From: Novosphingobium sp. 18050
GTDB taxonomy: Bacteria; Pseudomonadota; Alphaproteobacteria; Sphingomonadales; Sphingomonadaceae
NCBI RefSeq assembly: GCF_902706195.1
Contig: NZ_CACSJO010000025.1
Location: 1 to 64,000, forward strand
DNA: 64,000 nt
Reading direction: 5' to 3'
Below, one piece after another: positions 16,189-25,416 of the stretch; the first letter of the stretch is position 1; every line of letters starts with the position of its first letter. The notes beneath the pieces were generated by a model. That model did no database searches and was not told where the DNA came from. It worked only from the letters and a program-made list of their open reading frames with translations. Both the position numbers and the translations under genes were made by a program.

Positions 16189-16764
16189 GTGAGTGCCCGT
16201 TTGACCGTCAAAGTCGCCACTCTGCGAGAGGAGGAAGTGCTGGCCGCCGCTGCTGCGCTGTTCGCGGCGCGGGGGTTCGCCGCGACCAGCATCCGTGACA
16301 TCGGCGAGCGGGTGGGATTGCTGGGCGGATCGCTCTATCACTACATCAAGAGCAAGGACGCGCTGTTCATCCGCATCCATGACCGTGCGCTGCAGTCGGC
16401 GGAGGAGCGCATTCGCGCGGCGATCGCAGGTGAGGAAGATCCTTCGCGGGCATTGGCGACGGCGTGCCGGGTGCTGCTGGAAATCCAGCTCGACCCGGCC
16501 TCACTGACGATGCCTTTGATGAATGACTTTCGTGCCGTACCGGAAAGCGTGCGGGCGCAACTGGTGGAACGGCGCGACGCCTTCGAGCAGGTGTTTGCCG
16601 ATCTGGTGGAGGCGGCGCCCCTGCCAGCGGGCGTGGACCGCGCGGTTTATCGTATCCTGCTGCTGACCACCCTCAACACCGCGAGCACCTGGTATCGACC
16701 GGGCCGTCTGGGCCTCGACGAGATCGCGCAGCAGATATTGCGGGTCTATTCGGTCGAGGGCTGA
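16189..16764 (+). CDS. TetR family transcriptional regulator
   Basis: A 191-residue regulator with an N-terminal helix-turn-helix (EEVLAAAAALFAARGFAATS, then IRDIGERVGLLGGSLYHYIKSKDAL) and an alpha-helical ligand domain. It starts at GTG 16189 and is divergent from an acyl-CoA dehydrogenase, so the ligand is likely an acyl-CoA or fatty acid, as for FadR/KstR-type TetR proteins. An AACGATCGTT palindrome lies in the shared promoter region. Confidence 0.9.
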   Translation: MSARLTVKVATLREEEVLAAAAALFAARGFAATSIRDIGERVGLLGGSLYHYIKSKDALFIRIHDRALQSAEERIRAAIAGEEDPSRALATACRVLLEIQLDPASLTMPLMNDFRAVPESVRAQLVERRDAFEQVFADLVEAAPLPAGVDRAVYRILLLTTLNTASTWYRPGRLGLDEIAQQILRVYSVEG

Positions 16765-16793
16765 GCATCTACCGGAAACGTTCCGGCCGGCGG

Positions 16794-17645
16794 TCAGGGT
16801 TTCTTCTGGACCACCCGGCACAGGCCTTCCTGCGCTACACTGGCGACCAGCTTGCCGGCCCGGTCGTAGATCGAACCGCGCGCAAAGCCTCTCGCGTGGC
16901 CGGCCCATGGGCTGTCCATCGCGTAGAGTAGCCAGTCATCCACCTGCGGGGTCGAATGGAACCACACCGCATGATCGAGGCTCGCGACCTGGAGACCGGG
17001 CGTAAAGAAATTGGGCGCATGAGGCAGTACTGCCGTGCCCACCAGCGCGAAGTCGCTGGCATAGGCGAGGACGATACGGTTCAAGGCATCATCTGCCTCC
17101 ATCGGTGCGGCAAGGCGGAACCACAGGAACTGGCGGGGTGTACCGGAATTTTCGACCGCAGGTGGTCCGGGCCGGATTTCGAAGGCGGCGAGGCGGTCGA
17201 GCATGGCCTGCGGGAACTTTTGGCCAGCGGCGGCGAGGGCGGAAGTGAAGTCCGGGCATTGTTCCGGCCCCGGAACCGGCGGCATCGCGGCGGCGTGGGC
17301 GAAGCCTTCCTCGCGCCGGTGAAAAGATGCGGCAAGGTTGAGGATCGGCTTGCCGCCCTGCATGGCGACTACGCGGCGGTTGGCGAAACTGCCGCCGTCG
17401 AAATCGCGCAAGGTCCGGTAGATGATGGGCCGCGTGGTATCGCCCGCACGCAGGAAGTAGGCGTGGAGCGAGTGGGCCTGCTGCGTTTCCGCCACGCCGC
17501 GCGCAGCGGCCGCAAGGGCCTGGGCGACGACCTGCCCGCCGAACACCCGGCCCGGTCCCTCGGCCGAAGCGGCGCCCCGGAACAGGTCGGTGTCGATTTC
17601 GTCCACTTCCAGCAGGGTGCGTAGTTCGGCAACCGCTTCAGTCAT
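16794..17645 (-). CDS. tesB: Acyl-CoA thioesterase II
   Basis: A 283-residue double hot-dog thioesterase that hydrolyses medium/long acyl-CoA. The first repeat has RVFGGQVVAQALAAA and SLHAYFLRAGD; the second has SLDHAVWFHSTPQVDDWLLY with the catalytic Asp, then Ser/Thr and the Gln of VAQEGLCRV. Its start overlaps the MerR gene by 8 bases, and it is the last gene of the FadL-FadD-MerR-TesB run. It may relieve acyl-CoA accumulation or free CoA during fatty-acid uptake. Confidence 0.93.
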   Translation of the reverse strand: MTEAVAELRTLLEVDEIDTDLFRGAASAEGPGRVFGGQVVAQALAAAARGVAETQQAHSLHAYFLRAGDTTRPIIYRTLRDFDGGSFANRRVVAMQGGKPILNLAASFHRREEGFAHAAAMPPVPGPEQCPDFTSALAAAGQKFPQAMLDRLAAFEIRPGPPAVENSGTPRQFLWFRLAAPMEADDALNRIVLAYASDFALVGTAVLPHAPNFFTPGLQVASLDHAVWFHSTPQVDDWLLYAMDSPWAGHARGFARGSIYDRAGKLVASVAQEGLCRVVQKKP

Positions 17646-18105
17646 GCGAGGCTCCTGCGACAGGCCCGTCCACCGGCGTTACCGGCGTGCCGGCCAGCCA
17701 GGCCTGCGCCTGCCGGTCGATCGAGAGCAGTTCCTCCAGCGTCTGTTCGATCGCGCGCTTCTGCTTGCGCAAGTCGCCGATGCGGTCCCCCACGCGGGTG
17801 CGCAGGGCGCGGACCTGTTCGTGGTGTTCGGGGTCTACGTCGTAGAGGTCGAGGAATTCCTTGATCTCGCGGATCGAGAATCCCAGCCGCTTGCCGCGCA
17901 GAATTAGCTGCATCCGTCCGATCTCGCGGCGTGAATAGATGCGCGTGGTGCCGACCCGCTGCGGCGAGATCAGGCCCTTGTCCTCGTAGAACCGCAAGGT
18001 GCGCATGGTGACGCCAAGTTGCGTCGCCGCATCCTGGATGCCGATCATCTCGGGATGGACAGCGGCAGGATTGCCAACGAAATCAGGGGCAGGGGAAAGG
18101 CTCAA
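17638..18105 (-). CDS. MerR family transcriptional regulator
   Basis: A 155-residue regulator with the MerR winged helix (IGIQDAATQLGVTMRTLRFY, EDKGLISPQR, RIYSRREIGRM) followed by a coiled-coil dimer helix (residues about 95-130). No metal-binding Cys cluster is present, so it is closer to the LiuR-like regulators found with acyl-CoA catabolism genes. TTG 18105 overlaps the fadD stop as TTGA; ATG 18048 is an alternative start. Being inside the operon it may regulate the whole fadL-to-tesB unit. Confidence 0.88.
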   Translation of the reverse strand: MSLSPAPDFVGNPAAVHPEMIGIQDAATQLGVTMRTLRFYEDKGLISPQRVGTTRIYSRREIGRMQLILRGKRLGFSIREIKEFLDLYDVDPEHHEQVRALRTRVGDRIGDLRKQKRAIEQTLEELLSIDRQAQAWLAGTPVTPVDGPVAGASHD

Positions 18106-19811
18106 GCGGCTTGTCCGCCGTTCGGCGTACCACCGGCGCGCCGGGCGGTTTCCTCGGCAGCGAGGTCCTTCTTCGACAGCTTGCCGATCATCGTCTTGGG
18201 CAACGATTCCCGGAACTCGATCGAGGACGGAATCTCGATCTTGTTAAGCCGCTCGCGCAGGAAGGCGAGCAAAGTTTCTTCGTTCAAGATATCCCCCGGA
18301 TGCAATGCCACGAACGCTTTGGGGGACTGCCCCCTGTAGGCATCCGGCACGCCGATCACCGCCGCCTCCCAGACCATCGGATGCTCATAGAGCGCCTCTT
18401 CGATAATCCGGGGATAGACGTTGTAGCCCCCGCACAGGATCACGTCCTTGATCCTGTCGACCAGGAACAGATAGCCGTCCTCGTCGAGATAGCCAATGTC
18501 TCCCGTGCGAAGGGCGCCGTAAATGAGGGTCTTTTCGCTGTCTTCGGGGCGATTCCAGTAACCCTTCATGACCTGTGGGCCACGGGCGCAGACCTCACCC
18601 TTCTCGCCCGGTGGGCAGGTGCGGGTGGGCTCGTTCGGGTCGCGGATTTCCAGTTGGGTGCCGGGGAAGGCGGGGCCGCAGGAGTTGTCCTTGACCAGTC
18701 CTTCCAGCGGGTTGCAGGCGATGATCGGGCTTGCCTCCGAGAGGCCGTAGCCTTCCACCACACGGACGCCGGTCTTCTGTTCGAACTCGCGGCGCACTTC
18801 GAGGGGCAGGGGCGCGCCGCCAGAGATGCACACGCGCACGTTGTCGAATTCGCCGTGGAGTTGCTGGCTGTTAAGCGCGGTGTAGAGTGTGGGCACCCCG
18901 AAGAACTGTGTCGGCCTGGTGCGCTTGGCGGTGGCGAGAAAGGACTTCATCTCGAAGCGTGGCAGCAGGATCATCTCGGCGGCGGTGTCGACCGAGTAAT
19001 GCAGTACGGTAGTCAGCGCGAAGACGTGGAACAGCGGCAGGACGCCCAGGGTGCGCTCCTGCTTGTCGGGCATATGGCCGACATGCGCGATCATCTGTGC
19101 CGAGTTGGCGGCAAGGTTGGCATGGCTGAGCATCGCGCCCTTGGGCACGCCGGTGGTGCCGCCGGTATATTGCAACACCGCAAGATCGTTCGGCGAACGC
19201 TCAACCGGGTCGAGCGGGGCATCGCGGGCGATGAGGTTCTCGAAGCGGGCATAGCGCAGGTCGTGGGGTTCGTGGGCGATGTCGGCGCGCTTGAACAGCA
19301 GGAAGGCGCGGCGCTTGAAGGCGGGTAGCACGTCGGCGAAAGCGCAGACGACGACGCGCTTGAGGCAGGTCTTGCCGACCAGCGGTTCCAGCTTGGGCAG
19401 GCACAGCGCGAGGTCGGTGGCGATCATCACCTCGCAGCCCGAATCCGTGACCTGATGGGCCATTTCGCGCTCTGTGTAGAGCGGGTTGAAGTTCACCACG
19501 ACCGCGCCGATCCGCAGGATTGCGAAATAGCAGATCACGTAATACGGCGTATTGGGCAGGCACAATCCAACCCGCGTTCCCTTGACTACGCCAAGGTCCT
19601 GCAGCCCGCGAGCGGCGCGCCGGGAAAGCGCGCCGAGCTCGGCATAAGTCCACTTGCGGCCCATGAAATCCACTGCCGGCCAGGCGCCGTGAGCGTCCAC
19701 GGCATGGTCGAGCAGGTCGGTCAGCAGACGCGGCGTGATCGGCGGCATCTCGTCCGCATGTTGGGTGGGAGTGGCGGGAGCGACCCCGCCGATCGTCGCC
19801 GCGTCATTCAT
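18102..19811 (-). CDS. fadD: Long-chain fatty acid--CoA ligase
   Basis: A 569-residue AMP-forming ligase. LQYTGGTTGVPKGAMLSHAN is the P-loop A3 motif, VEGYGLSEASP the A5 motif, YLFLVDRIKDVILCGGYNVY the A7/A8 hinge region, and the C-terminal IPSSIEFRESLPKTMIGKLSKK includes the A10 lysine. It activates imported fatty acids at the inner membrane. Its ATG overlaps the stop of the FadL-like gene (TGATG), and it overlaps the MerR gene at its end, so the four genes are coupled. Confidence 0.94.
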   Translation of the reverse strand: MNDAATIGGVAPATPTQHADEMPPITPRLLTDLLDHAVDAHGAWPAVDFMGRKWTYAELGALSRRAARGLQDLGVVKGTRVGLCLPNTPYYVICYFAILRIGAVVVNFNPLYTEREMAHQVTDSGCEVMIATDLALCLPKLEPLVGKTCLKRVVVCAFADVLPAFKRRAFLLFKRADIAHEPHDLRYARFENLIARDAPLDPVERSPNDLAVLQYTGGTTGVPKGAMLSHANLAANSAQMIAHVGHMPDKQERTLGVLPLFHVFALTTVLHYSVDTAAEMILLPRFEMKSFLATAKRTRPTQFFGVPTLYTALNSQQLHGEFDNVRVCISGGAPLPLEVRREFEQKTGVRVVEGYGLSEASPIIACNPLEGLVKDNSCGPAFPGTQLEIRDPNEPTRTCPPGEKGEVCARGPQVMKGYWNRPEDSEKTLIYGALRTGDIGYLDEDGYLFLVDRIKDVILCGGYNVYPRIIEEALYEHPMVWEAAVIGVPDAYRGQSPKAFVALHPGDILNEETLLAFLRERLNKIEIPSSIEFRESLPKTMIGKLSKKDLAAEETARRAGGTPNGGQAA

Positions 19812-21109
19812 CAGAAGGCCATCCTTGCACCGAGGGAGAAGACGAGAGCGGAGGCATTCTCGAGCGTGCCGTTGGTAATCACCGGAGTCTGGACCGGGGT
19901 CCCAGCATAGGCGGCCGTGATGCGGTCGATGCTGGCGTCCTTGAAGGTGATGTAGGATGCCGCCGCATCGATGGTGAACGCCTTGCTCATGGCGTAGCTG
20001 GTGCCGGCAGAGAAGTTCCAGCGGTTGCTGTCAGGCACGCGCGCATCGCGATTGCCGTTCTGGGTAGGGGTCTGGCCGCGCTGGAAGCCGGTGCGTACGG
20101 TCCACTGCGGGGTCACGTCGTAATCGAGGCCCATCGCCCAGGTCCAGGTGTTGCGGTAGTTTTCAGGGATCGCCGTGTTGAGCGGGGCGCCGACGTCGAT
20201 CGTATCGAATTCGCTCCAGCCCATGCGCACGATCTGCCCGTTGAAGGTCAGCTTGGGGCTAAGCTGCGCGCGCACGCCGGCGATCGCCTGCCACGGCGTG
20301 CTAAACTGGGCGGTGGTGTTGATGACGGCGTTCTGTCCGGCGAGTGGACCCTGCAGGCCCTCGATGGTCACGGTGCCGTCCAGCTTGTGCTTGATCGCGG
20401 ACTTGTAGGCGAAGCCCAGCGTGACCGGGCCTTCGTGGATCTGCACACCGGCCGACCAGCCCACGTCCCAGCCCTTGCCTTTCAGGTTCTGGTGCCCGTC
20501 CGGCAGCAGCGGCGAGAGATTGGGCAGGTAGTTACCGAGCGAGGCGTCGACATGCTCGATGTTGGCGGCGGCGCCCACGCGCAGCCAGTCGGTCACCGCG
20601 ACGGCGACGCTGGGCTGGATGTCGAAAGTGCGCAGCTTGGTCTTGTCGGCGGAATAACGCGCCCAGCTGTCCGCATCGTAGTCGGTAGTGAATGAATAAG
20701 GTGCGGTTACCGAGAGGCCAACGGCCACTTTGCCGAAGCCGTAAGCCACGGCGCCTGAAGGCAGTACGCCGTTGTTGATCGGGTTCTTCGCACGCGGATC
20801 GCCGCCTACCGAGGCAGGGGGCTGGCCCGGGCGCACGATTACCGTGCCGTTATCGACCACGTCGCCGCGCGGGCGGATGAAGCTGGCGCGCACGGACGCT
20901 TCGCCGCCTTCGATGTCGGCGATCGAAGCAGGGTTCCACCATAGCGAATCGACGCCGGTATCGGCGGCCTCGCCGGAGAAGGCACGGCCCTGTCCGCGCA
21001 CGGACTGCTCCTGAAGGTAGAAGGCCTGCGCATGGGCGGCTCCGGCATAGGCGAAGGCGATCAGACTGGTCGCGCTGGCCAGCAGGATGCGGCCGGACTT
21101 GGTATTCAT
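19811..21109 (-). CDS. fadL: OmpP1/FadL family outer membrane transporter
   Basis: A 432-residue outer-membrane beta-barrel for long-chain fatty acids or other hydrophobic compounds. The signal peptide ends GAAHA before QAFYLQEQSVRGQGRAFSG, the typical FadL N-terminal hatch (ADTGVDSLWWNPASIADI has the NPA motif). The protein ends in an aromatic (RMAF), as barrels do. ATG 21109 with upstream GAGAG is chosen over a longer frame that would lack a signal peptide at its very start. It leads the fadL-fadD-merR-tesB operon. Confidence 0.9.
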   Translation of the reverse strand: MNTKSGRILLASATSLIAFAYAGAAHAQAFYLQEQSVRGQGRAFSGEAADTGVDSLWWNPASIADIEGGEASVRASFIRPRGDVVDNGTVIVRPGQPPASVGGDPRAKNPINNGVLPSGAVAYGFGKVAVGLSVTAPYSFTTDYDADSWARYSADKTKLRTFDIQPSVAVAVTDWLRVGAAANIEHVDASLGNYLPNLSPLLPDGHQNLKGKGWDVGWSAGVQIHEGPVTLGFAYKSAIKHKLDGTVTIEGLQGPLAGQNAVINTTAQFSTPWQAIAGVRAQLSPKLTFNGQIVRMGWSEFDTIDVGAPLNTAIPENYRNTWTWAMGLDYDVTPQWTVRTGFQRGQTPTQNGNRDARVPDSNRWNFSAGTSYAMSKAFTIDAAASYITFKDASIDRITAAYAGTPVQTPVITNGTLENASALVFSLGARMAF

Positions 21110-21177
21110 GAGGTACTCTCCCAGTGGTGTCGGCCTTGCTCTAGCAATGACCGCATTGTCGGTAACGAAGCGGACCC

Positions 21178-21627
21178 TCACTTGATCCGGTTCCATGTCT
21201 GCGTCTTGCACAGCGGCCAGACGATGCAGCCCTTCAGCTTGAGGCTATCGGGGCCGGCGGGGGTGATCGTGGCCTTGTAGGTGCCGCCGTCCTCGGGATT
21301 GTAGATCGAGCCGCCGGTCCACACGCCGTCGTCCAGTTTGAAGCCGCCGACGATCTGCAGCCCCTTGAGCTTGCGGTCCCGCCTGGCGGTGTCCTTGTTG
21401 TTGATGTCCTTCAGTTCGGGGTTGGTCTTGATGTGGTCCGACGACATCAGCTTGCCGCAGATTGATCCGCCGCAGCGGGCAATCTCGACGACGCCGTTCT
21501 TGGAAGGCGTGCGCCAGGTTCCCAATACCGAGTCCGCATCTGCGGCCACGGCGGGAACCGAAAGACCGATCATGGCAATGGGGGCGGCTGCAACCAATGC
21601 CAGCATCAGGGGTTTCATCACGTGCAT
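21178..21627 (-). CDS. Secreted DUF2147 family protein
   Basis: A 149-residue protein with a signal peptide (about residues 1-28, ending AVAADADS) and a DUF2147 domain: GTWRTPSKNGVVEIARCGGSICGKL, then GGFKLDDGVWTGGSIYNPEDG and a C-terminal KLKGCIVWPLCKTQTW. Four cysteines suggest two periplasmic disulphides. The family is a small beta-barrel, lipocalin-like, of unknown function, sometimes found with hopanoid or lipid genes. It precedes the fadL operon in the same direction by about 70 bases. Confidence 0.85.
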   Translation of the reverse strand: MHVMKPLMLALVAAAPIAMIGLSVPAVAADADSVLGTWRTPSKNGVVEIARCGGSICGKLMSSDHIKTNPELKDINNKDTARRDRKLKGLQIVGGFKLDDGVWTGGSIYNPEDGGTYKATITPAGPDSLKLKGCIVWPLCKTQTWNRIK

Positions 21628-21851
21628 TTGAGCGACCTCTCCATCTCTCTACCCGTGTTCGCTTATGTGCCTGGATCCGCCCCTTTTCATGAAGGTGGCT
21701 GTTCGATCCCGACCGGAACAAGAATCGGTCTAACCCAAAATTTGCTTGACGTATAGGGAAAGAATTGCACCTTTAGGGAAGACGTTCACGAGGAACGAGG
21801 ATCGTAACGGATTCGGTATCAACCGAGCCGGTCCGCCCATGGAGAGAATGC

Positions 21852-22988
21852 ATGCAAAGCGTCGTGATTGCGGGATACGCCCGCTCGCCGTTTCACCTTG
21901 CTGGCAAGGGCGCACTTGCCCGCGTCCGCCCCGATGACCTCGCCGCGCAGGTGATTCGTGGGCTGATCGGCAAGACCGGCGTGGAGCCTGCCGATATCGA
22001 GGACATCATCGTCGGCTGCGCCTTCCCCGAAGGCGAGCAGGGCCTCAACGTGGCGCGCCTGATCGGCCTGCTTGCGGACTTGCCGATCTCGGTGGGCGGC
22101 ATGACGGTGAACCGGTTCTGCGGATCGTCGATGAGCGCGATCCACATCGCCATGGGCCAGATCGCCATCGGTGCGGGCGAAGTGTTCGTCTGCGCCGGTG
22201 TCGAATCGATGAGCCGGGTGCCGATGATGGGCTTCAACCCGCTCCCCAACCCCGCGCTGGCGAAGAAGAGCGCCGCCTACATGGGCATGGGTGAGACGGC
22301 CGAGAACGTTGCCACCAAGTACCAGATTTCGCGCGGCGATCAGGAAGCGCTCGCGGTGGAGAGCCAGAACAAGGCCGCCTCTGCCCGCGCCGAGGGCCGC
22401 TTGAGCGACGAGATCGTGCCGATCGAAACCAAGGCCGGAACGGTGAGCGAGGACGGCACCATCCGCCCGGAAACCACTGCGGAAGGCCTTGCCGGGCTGA
22501 AGCCCGCTTTCGACGCGCAGGGTTCTGTCACGGCGGGCACGTCCTCGCCGCTTACCGATGGGGCCAGCGCGGTCCTCGTCACGACCGAGGACTATGCACG
22601 CGCCCACGGGCTGCCGATCCTTGCCCGTATCAAGTCGGTGGCGATCTCGGGCTGCGCGCCCGAGACGATGGGCCTCGGTCCGATCCTCTCCAGCCAGAAG
22701 GCGCTGGAGCGGGCCGGAATTTCCGCTGCCGACCTCGATGTGGTGGAACTGAACGAGGCTTTCGCCAGCCAGGCGCTTGCCTGCATCAAGGACCTGGGGC
22801 TGGACCGCGCCAAGGTGAACATCGACGGCGGCGCCATCGCCATCGGCCACCCGCTGGGCGCGACCGGCGCGCGCATCGTCGGCAAGGCGGCATCGCTGCT
22901 CAAGCGTGAGGGCGGCAAGTACGCGCTCGCCAGCCAGTGCATCGGCGGCGGGCAGGGCATCGCCACCGTTCTGGAGGCCGTGGAATGA
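21852..22988 (+). CDS. fadA: Acetyl-CoA acyltransferase (3-ketoacyl-CoA thiolase)
   Basis: A 378-residue thiolase for the last step of beta-oxidation. The acyl-accepting Cys90 is in VNRFCGSSMSAIH, His333 in AIAIGHPLGATGAR, and Cys363 in SQCIGGGQG; NEAFA (about 301-305) is also conserved. ATG 21852 follows GGAGAG. Its stop overlaps the next gene as ATGA, the usual coupling of the two beta-oxidation subunits. Confidence 0.94.
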   Translation: MQSVVIAGYARSPFHLAGKGALARVRPDDLAAQVIRGLIGKTGVEPADIEDIIVGCAFPEGEQGLNVARLIGLLADLPISVGGMTVNRFCGSSMSAIHIAMGQIAIGAGEVFVCAGVESMSRVPMMGFNPLPNPALAKKSAAYMGMGETAENVATKYQISRGDQEALAVESQNKAASARAEGRLSDEIVPIETKAGTVSEDGTIRPETTAEGLAGLKPAFDAQGSVTAGTSSPLTDGASAVLVTTEDYARAHGLPILARIKSVAISGCAPETMGLGPILSSQKALERAGISAADLDVVELNEAFASQALACIKDLGLDRAKVNIDGGAIAIGHPLGATGARIVGKAASLLKREGGKYALASQCIGGGQGIATVLEAVE

Positions 22989-25309
22989 GCGAAACTATCA
23001 AGAAAGTCTGTGTCATCGGGGCCGGCACCATGGGTGCCGGGATCGCCGCGCAGGTCGCCAATGCGGGCGTGCCGGTTCTGCTGCTCGACATCGTTCCCAA
23101 GGATGCCGGAAACCGCAACGCCATCGCCGAGGGCGCGGTGGCGAAGATGCTAAAGACCGAACCCGCCCCGTTCATGAGCAAGTCGGCCGCCAAGCTGGTC
23201 GAAACCGGCAATATCGAGGATCACCTTGAAAAGATCGCCGAATGCGACTGGGTGATCGAAGCCGTCATCGAACGCCTCGACATCAAGCAGGGTCTCTACG
23301 CGCGAATCGAGGCGGTGAAGCGTGACGGGACGGCGGTGTCGTCCAACACCTCGACGATCCCGCTCGGCCAGCTGGTCGAGGGGCGTTCGGCAGCGTTCCA
23401 GCGTGACTTCCTCATCACCCATTTCTTCAATCCGCCGCGCTACATGCGGCTGCTGGAGATCGTCACCGGACCTGCGACCGACACCGCCATCACCGCGAAA
23501 GTCGAACATTTCTCGGATGCCGCTCTGGGCAAGACGGTGGTGCGTGCCAACGATACGCCCGGCTTCATCGCCAATCGCATCGGCACCTACTGGATTCAGC
23601 TCGGCCTTAACGCCGCGTTCGACATGGGGCTTACCGTCGAGCTGGCCGATGCCATTGCCGGCAAGCCGATGGGCGTGCCCAAGACCGGGATTTTCGGCCT
23701 CGTCGACCTCGTCGGCATCGATCTCATGCCGCATCTGCAGGCCAGCCTGACCTCGACTTTGGCCAAGGACGATCCGTACCACGCGATCGCCCGGACCATG
23801 CCGCTGATCGAGAAGATGATCGGCGAGGGCTACACCGGCCGCAAGGGCAAGGGCGGTTTCTACCGCCTTAACAAGGAGATGGGTCGCCGCAAGGAAACCA
23901 TCGACCTGGCGACCGGCGAATACCGTGAAACCATTCGCGCCTTCGGTCCTTCGGGCGCGGCGGGCAAGGGTGACCTTCGCGCTCTGGTCGAAACCAAAGG
24001 CAAGATCGGCGACTATGCCTGGGCCGTACTTGGCGGGACTCTGGCCTATGCGGCAGCCCTCGTGCCTTCGGCTGCGGGCGACGTGGTGGCGATCGATGAT
24101 GCCATGAAGCTGGGCTACAACTGGAAGGCCGGGCCGTTCGAGATGATCGACAAGCTGGGCGCAGCCTGGCTGGCACAGCGCCTTGAATCCGAAGGGAAGC
24201 CTGTTCCCGAAATCCTCAAGGTGGCAGGTGATCGACCCTTCTACCGGATCGAAAACGGCAAGCGGCAGTACCTCGACCTTGACGGCACCTATCGTGACAT
24301 CAAACGCCCCGAAGGTGTCTTGAAGCTCTCTGACATCAAGCTGGCCTCCAAGCCGCTGCTAAAGAACGGTTCCGCCGCGCTTTGGGACGTGGGTGACGGC
24401 GTTGTCGCCCTCGAATTCACCGGCAAGATGAATGCGCTGGACGGCGACGTCATGAAGCTCATCGTCGAGGCCATCCCTTTGGTAAAGGCGCAGTACAAGG
24501 CGCTCGTGGTATATAACGACGCCGACAGTTTCTCGGCCGGAGCGAATCTGGGCCTTGCCCTTTTCGCGCTCAACATCGCCGCATGGGGCGAAATCGAGAA
24601 GCTGATTGCGGGCGGCCAGATGGCTTACAAGGGCCTTAAATACGCGCCGTTCCCGGTTGTCGGCGCGCCTGCGGGGCTGGCGGTGGGCGGTGGGTGTGAA
24701 ATCCTGCTCCACTGCGATGCGGTGCAGGCGCATGCCGAGCTATATATGGGCCTCGTCGAATGCGGCGTCGGCCTGATCCCCGGCTGGGGCGGCAACGGCG
24801 AGATGCTGGACCGCTGGCAGAAGAACAAGATGATGCCCAAGGGCCCGATGCCGGCCGTCGCAAAGGTGTTCGAGACGGTCTCCACTGCTTCGGTATCGCG
24901 CTCGGCGGCGCAGGCGAAAGAACTGCTGTTCCTGCGTCCCGACGACGGAGTCACCATGAACCGTGACCGCCTGCTTTACGACGCCAAGCAGAAGGCGCTT
25001 TCGCTGGTCGAAGGCTATGTCCCGCCCGAGGCCCCGCATTTCCGCCTGCCGGGTGCAAGCGGACGCACTGCACTGGGCGTGGCGGCGCAGGGCTTTCACA
25101 AGCAGGGCAAGGCGACCGACTACGACATGGTAGTCTCGGACGCTCTTGCTGCCGTGCTTTCGGGCGGCGAGGCAGACCTCGTCGACATCGTCAGCGAGGC
25201 CGAACTGCTCAAGCTGGAACGCGAGACGTTCATGCGGCTGGTGCGCGAACCGCGCTCGATCGCTCGTGTCGAGCACATGCTCGAAACCGGCAAGCCGCTG
25301 CGTAATTGA
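22985..25309 (+). CDS. 3-hydroxyacyl-CoA dehydrogenase / enoyl-CoA hydratase fusion
   Basis: A 774-residue bifunctional beta-oxidation enzyme. The N-terminal half is the dehydrogenase: VCVIGAGTMGAGIAAQVANA for NAD, then HFFNPPRYMRLLEIV and NDTPGFIANRIGTYW. The C-terminal part (about 470-700) is a crotonase: SFSAGANLGLALF forms the oxyanion site and GGGCEIL plus GLVECGVGLIPGWGG carry the two catalytic Glu. The order is reversed relative to E. coli FadB (hydratase first). It starts in a four-base overlap with fadA and presumably forms a complex with it. Confidence 0.93.
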   Translation: MSETIKKVCVIGAGTMGAGIAAQVANAGVPVLLLDIVPKDAGNRNAIAEGAVAKMLKTEPAPFMSKSAAKLVETGNIEDHLEKIAECDWVIEAVIERLDIKQGLYARIEAVKRDGTAVSSNTSTIPLGQLVEGRSAAFQRDFLITHFFNPPRYMRLLEIVTGPATDTAITAKVEHFSDAALGKTVVRANDTPGFIANRIGTYWIQLGLNAAFDMGLTVELADAIAGKPMGVPKTGIFGLVDLVGIDLMPHLQASLTSTLAKDDPYHAIARTMPLIEKMIGEGYTGRKGKGGFYRLNKEMGRRKETIDLATGEYRETIRAFGPSGAAGKGDLRALVETKGKIGDYAWAVLGGTLAYAAALVPSAAGDVVAIDDAMKLGYNWKAGPFEMIDKLGAAWLAQRLESEGKPVPEILKVAGDRPFYRIENGKRQYLDLDGTYRDIKRPEGVLKLSDIKLASKPLLKNGSAALWDVGDGVVALEFTGKMNALDGDVMKLIVEAIPLVKAQYKALVVYNDADSFSAGANLGLALFALNIAAWGEIEKLIAGGQMAYKGLKYAPFPVVGAPAGLAVGGGCEILLHCDAVQAHAELYMGLVECGVGLIPGWGGNGEMLDRWQKNKMMPKGPMPAVAKVFETVSTASVSRSAAQAKELLFLRPDDGVTMNRDRLLYDAKQKALSLVEGYVPPEAPHFRLPGASGRTALGVAAQGFHKQGKATDYDMVVSDALAAVLSGGEADLVDIVSEAELLKLERETFMRLVREPRSIARVEHMLETGKPLRN

Positions 25310-25340
25310 TTAGTGACGGTGCGCAATCCAGCGCCTTTTT

Positions 25341-25368
25341 CGTCATTCCCGCGAAGGTGGGGATGACG
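25341..25368. repeat. REP-like palindrome
   Basis: CGTCATTCCC and GGGGATGACG pair (one mismatch) across GCGAAGGT. This hairpin type is common between genes in sphingomonads and their relatives. Here it lies between the fusion gene and the acyl-CoA dehydrogenase and might stabilise or separate the transcripts. Confidence 0.7.
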
Positions 25369-25416
25369 AACCAGGGCGGTCAGAGATTGCCGCACCGATC
25401 CCGAGGAGAGTGAGAA

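Noticed and set aside
18111..19328. 405-codon plus-strand open frame over fadD
   Set aside because: Antisense shadow; fadD has all AMP-ligase motifs.
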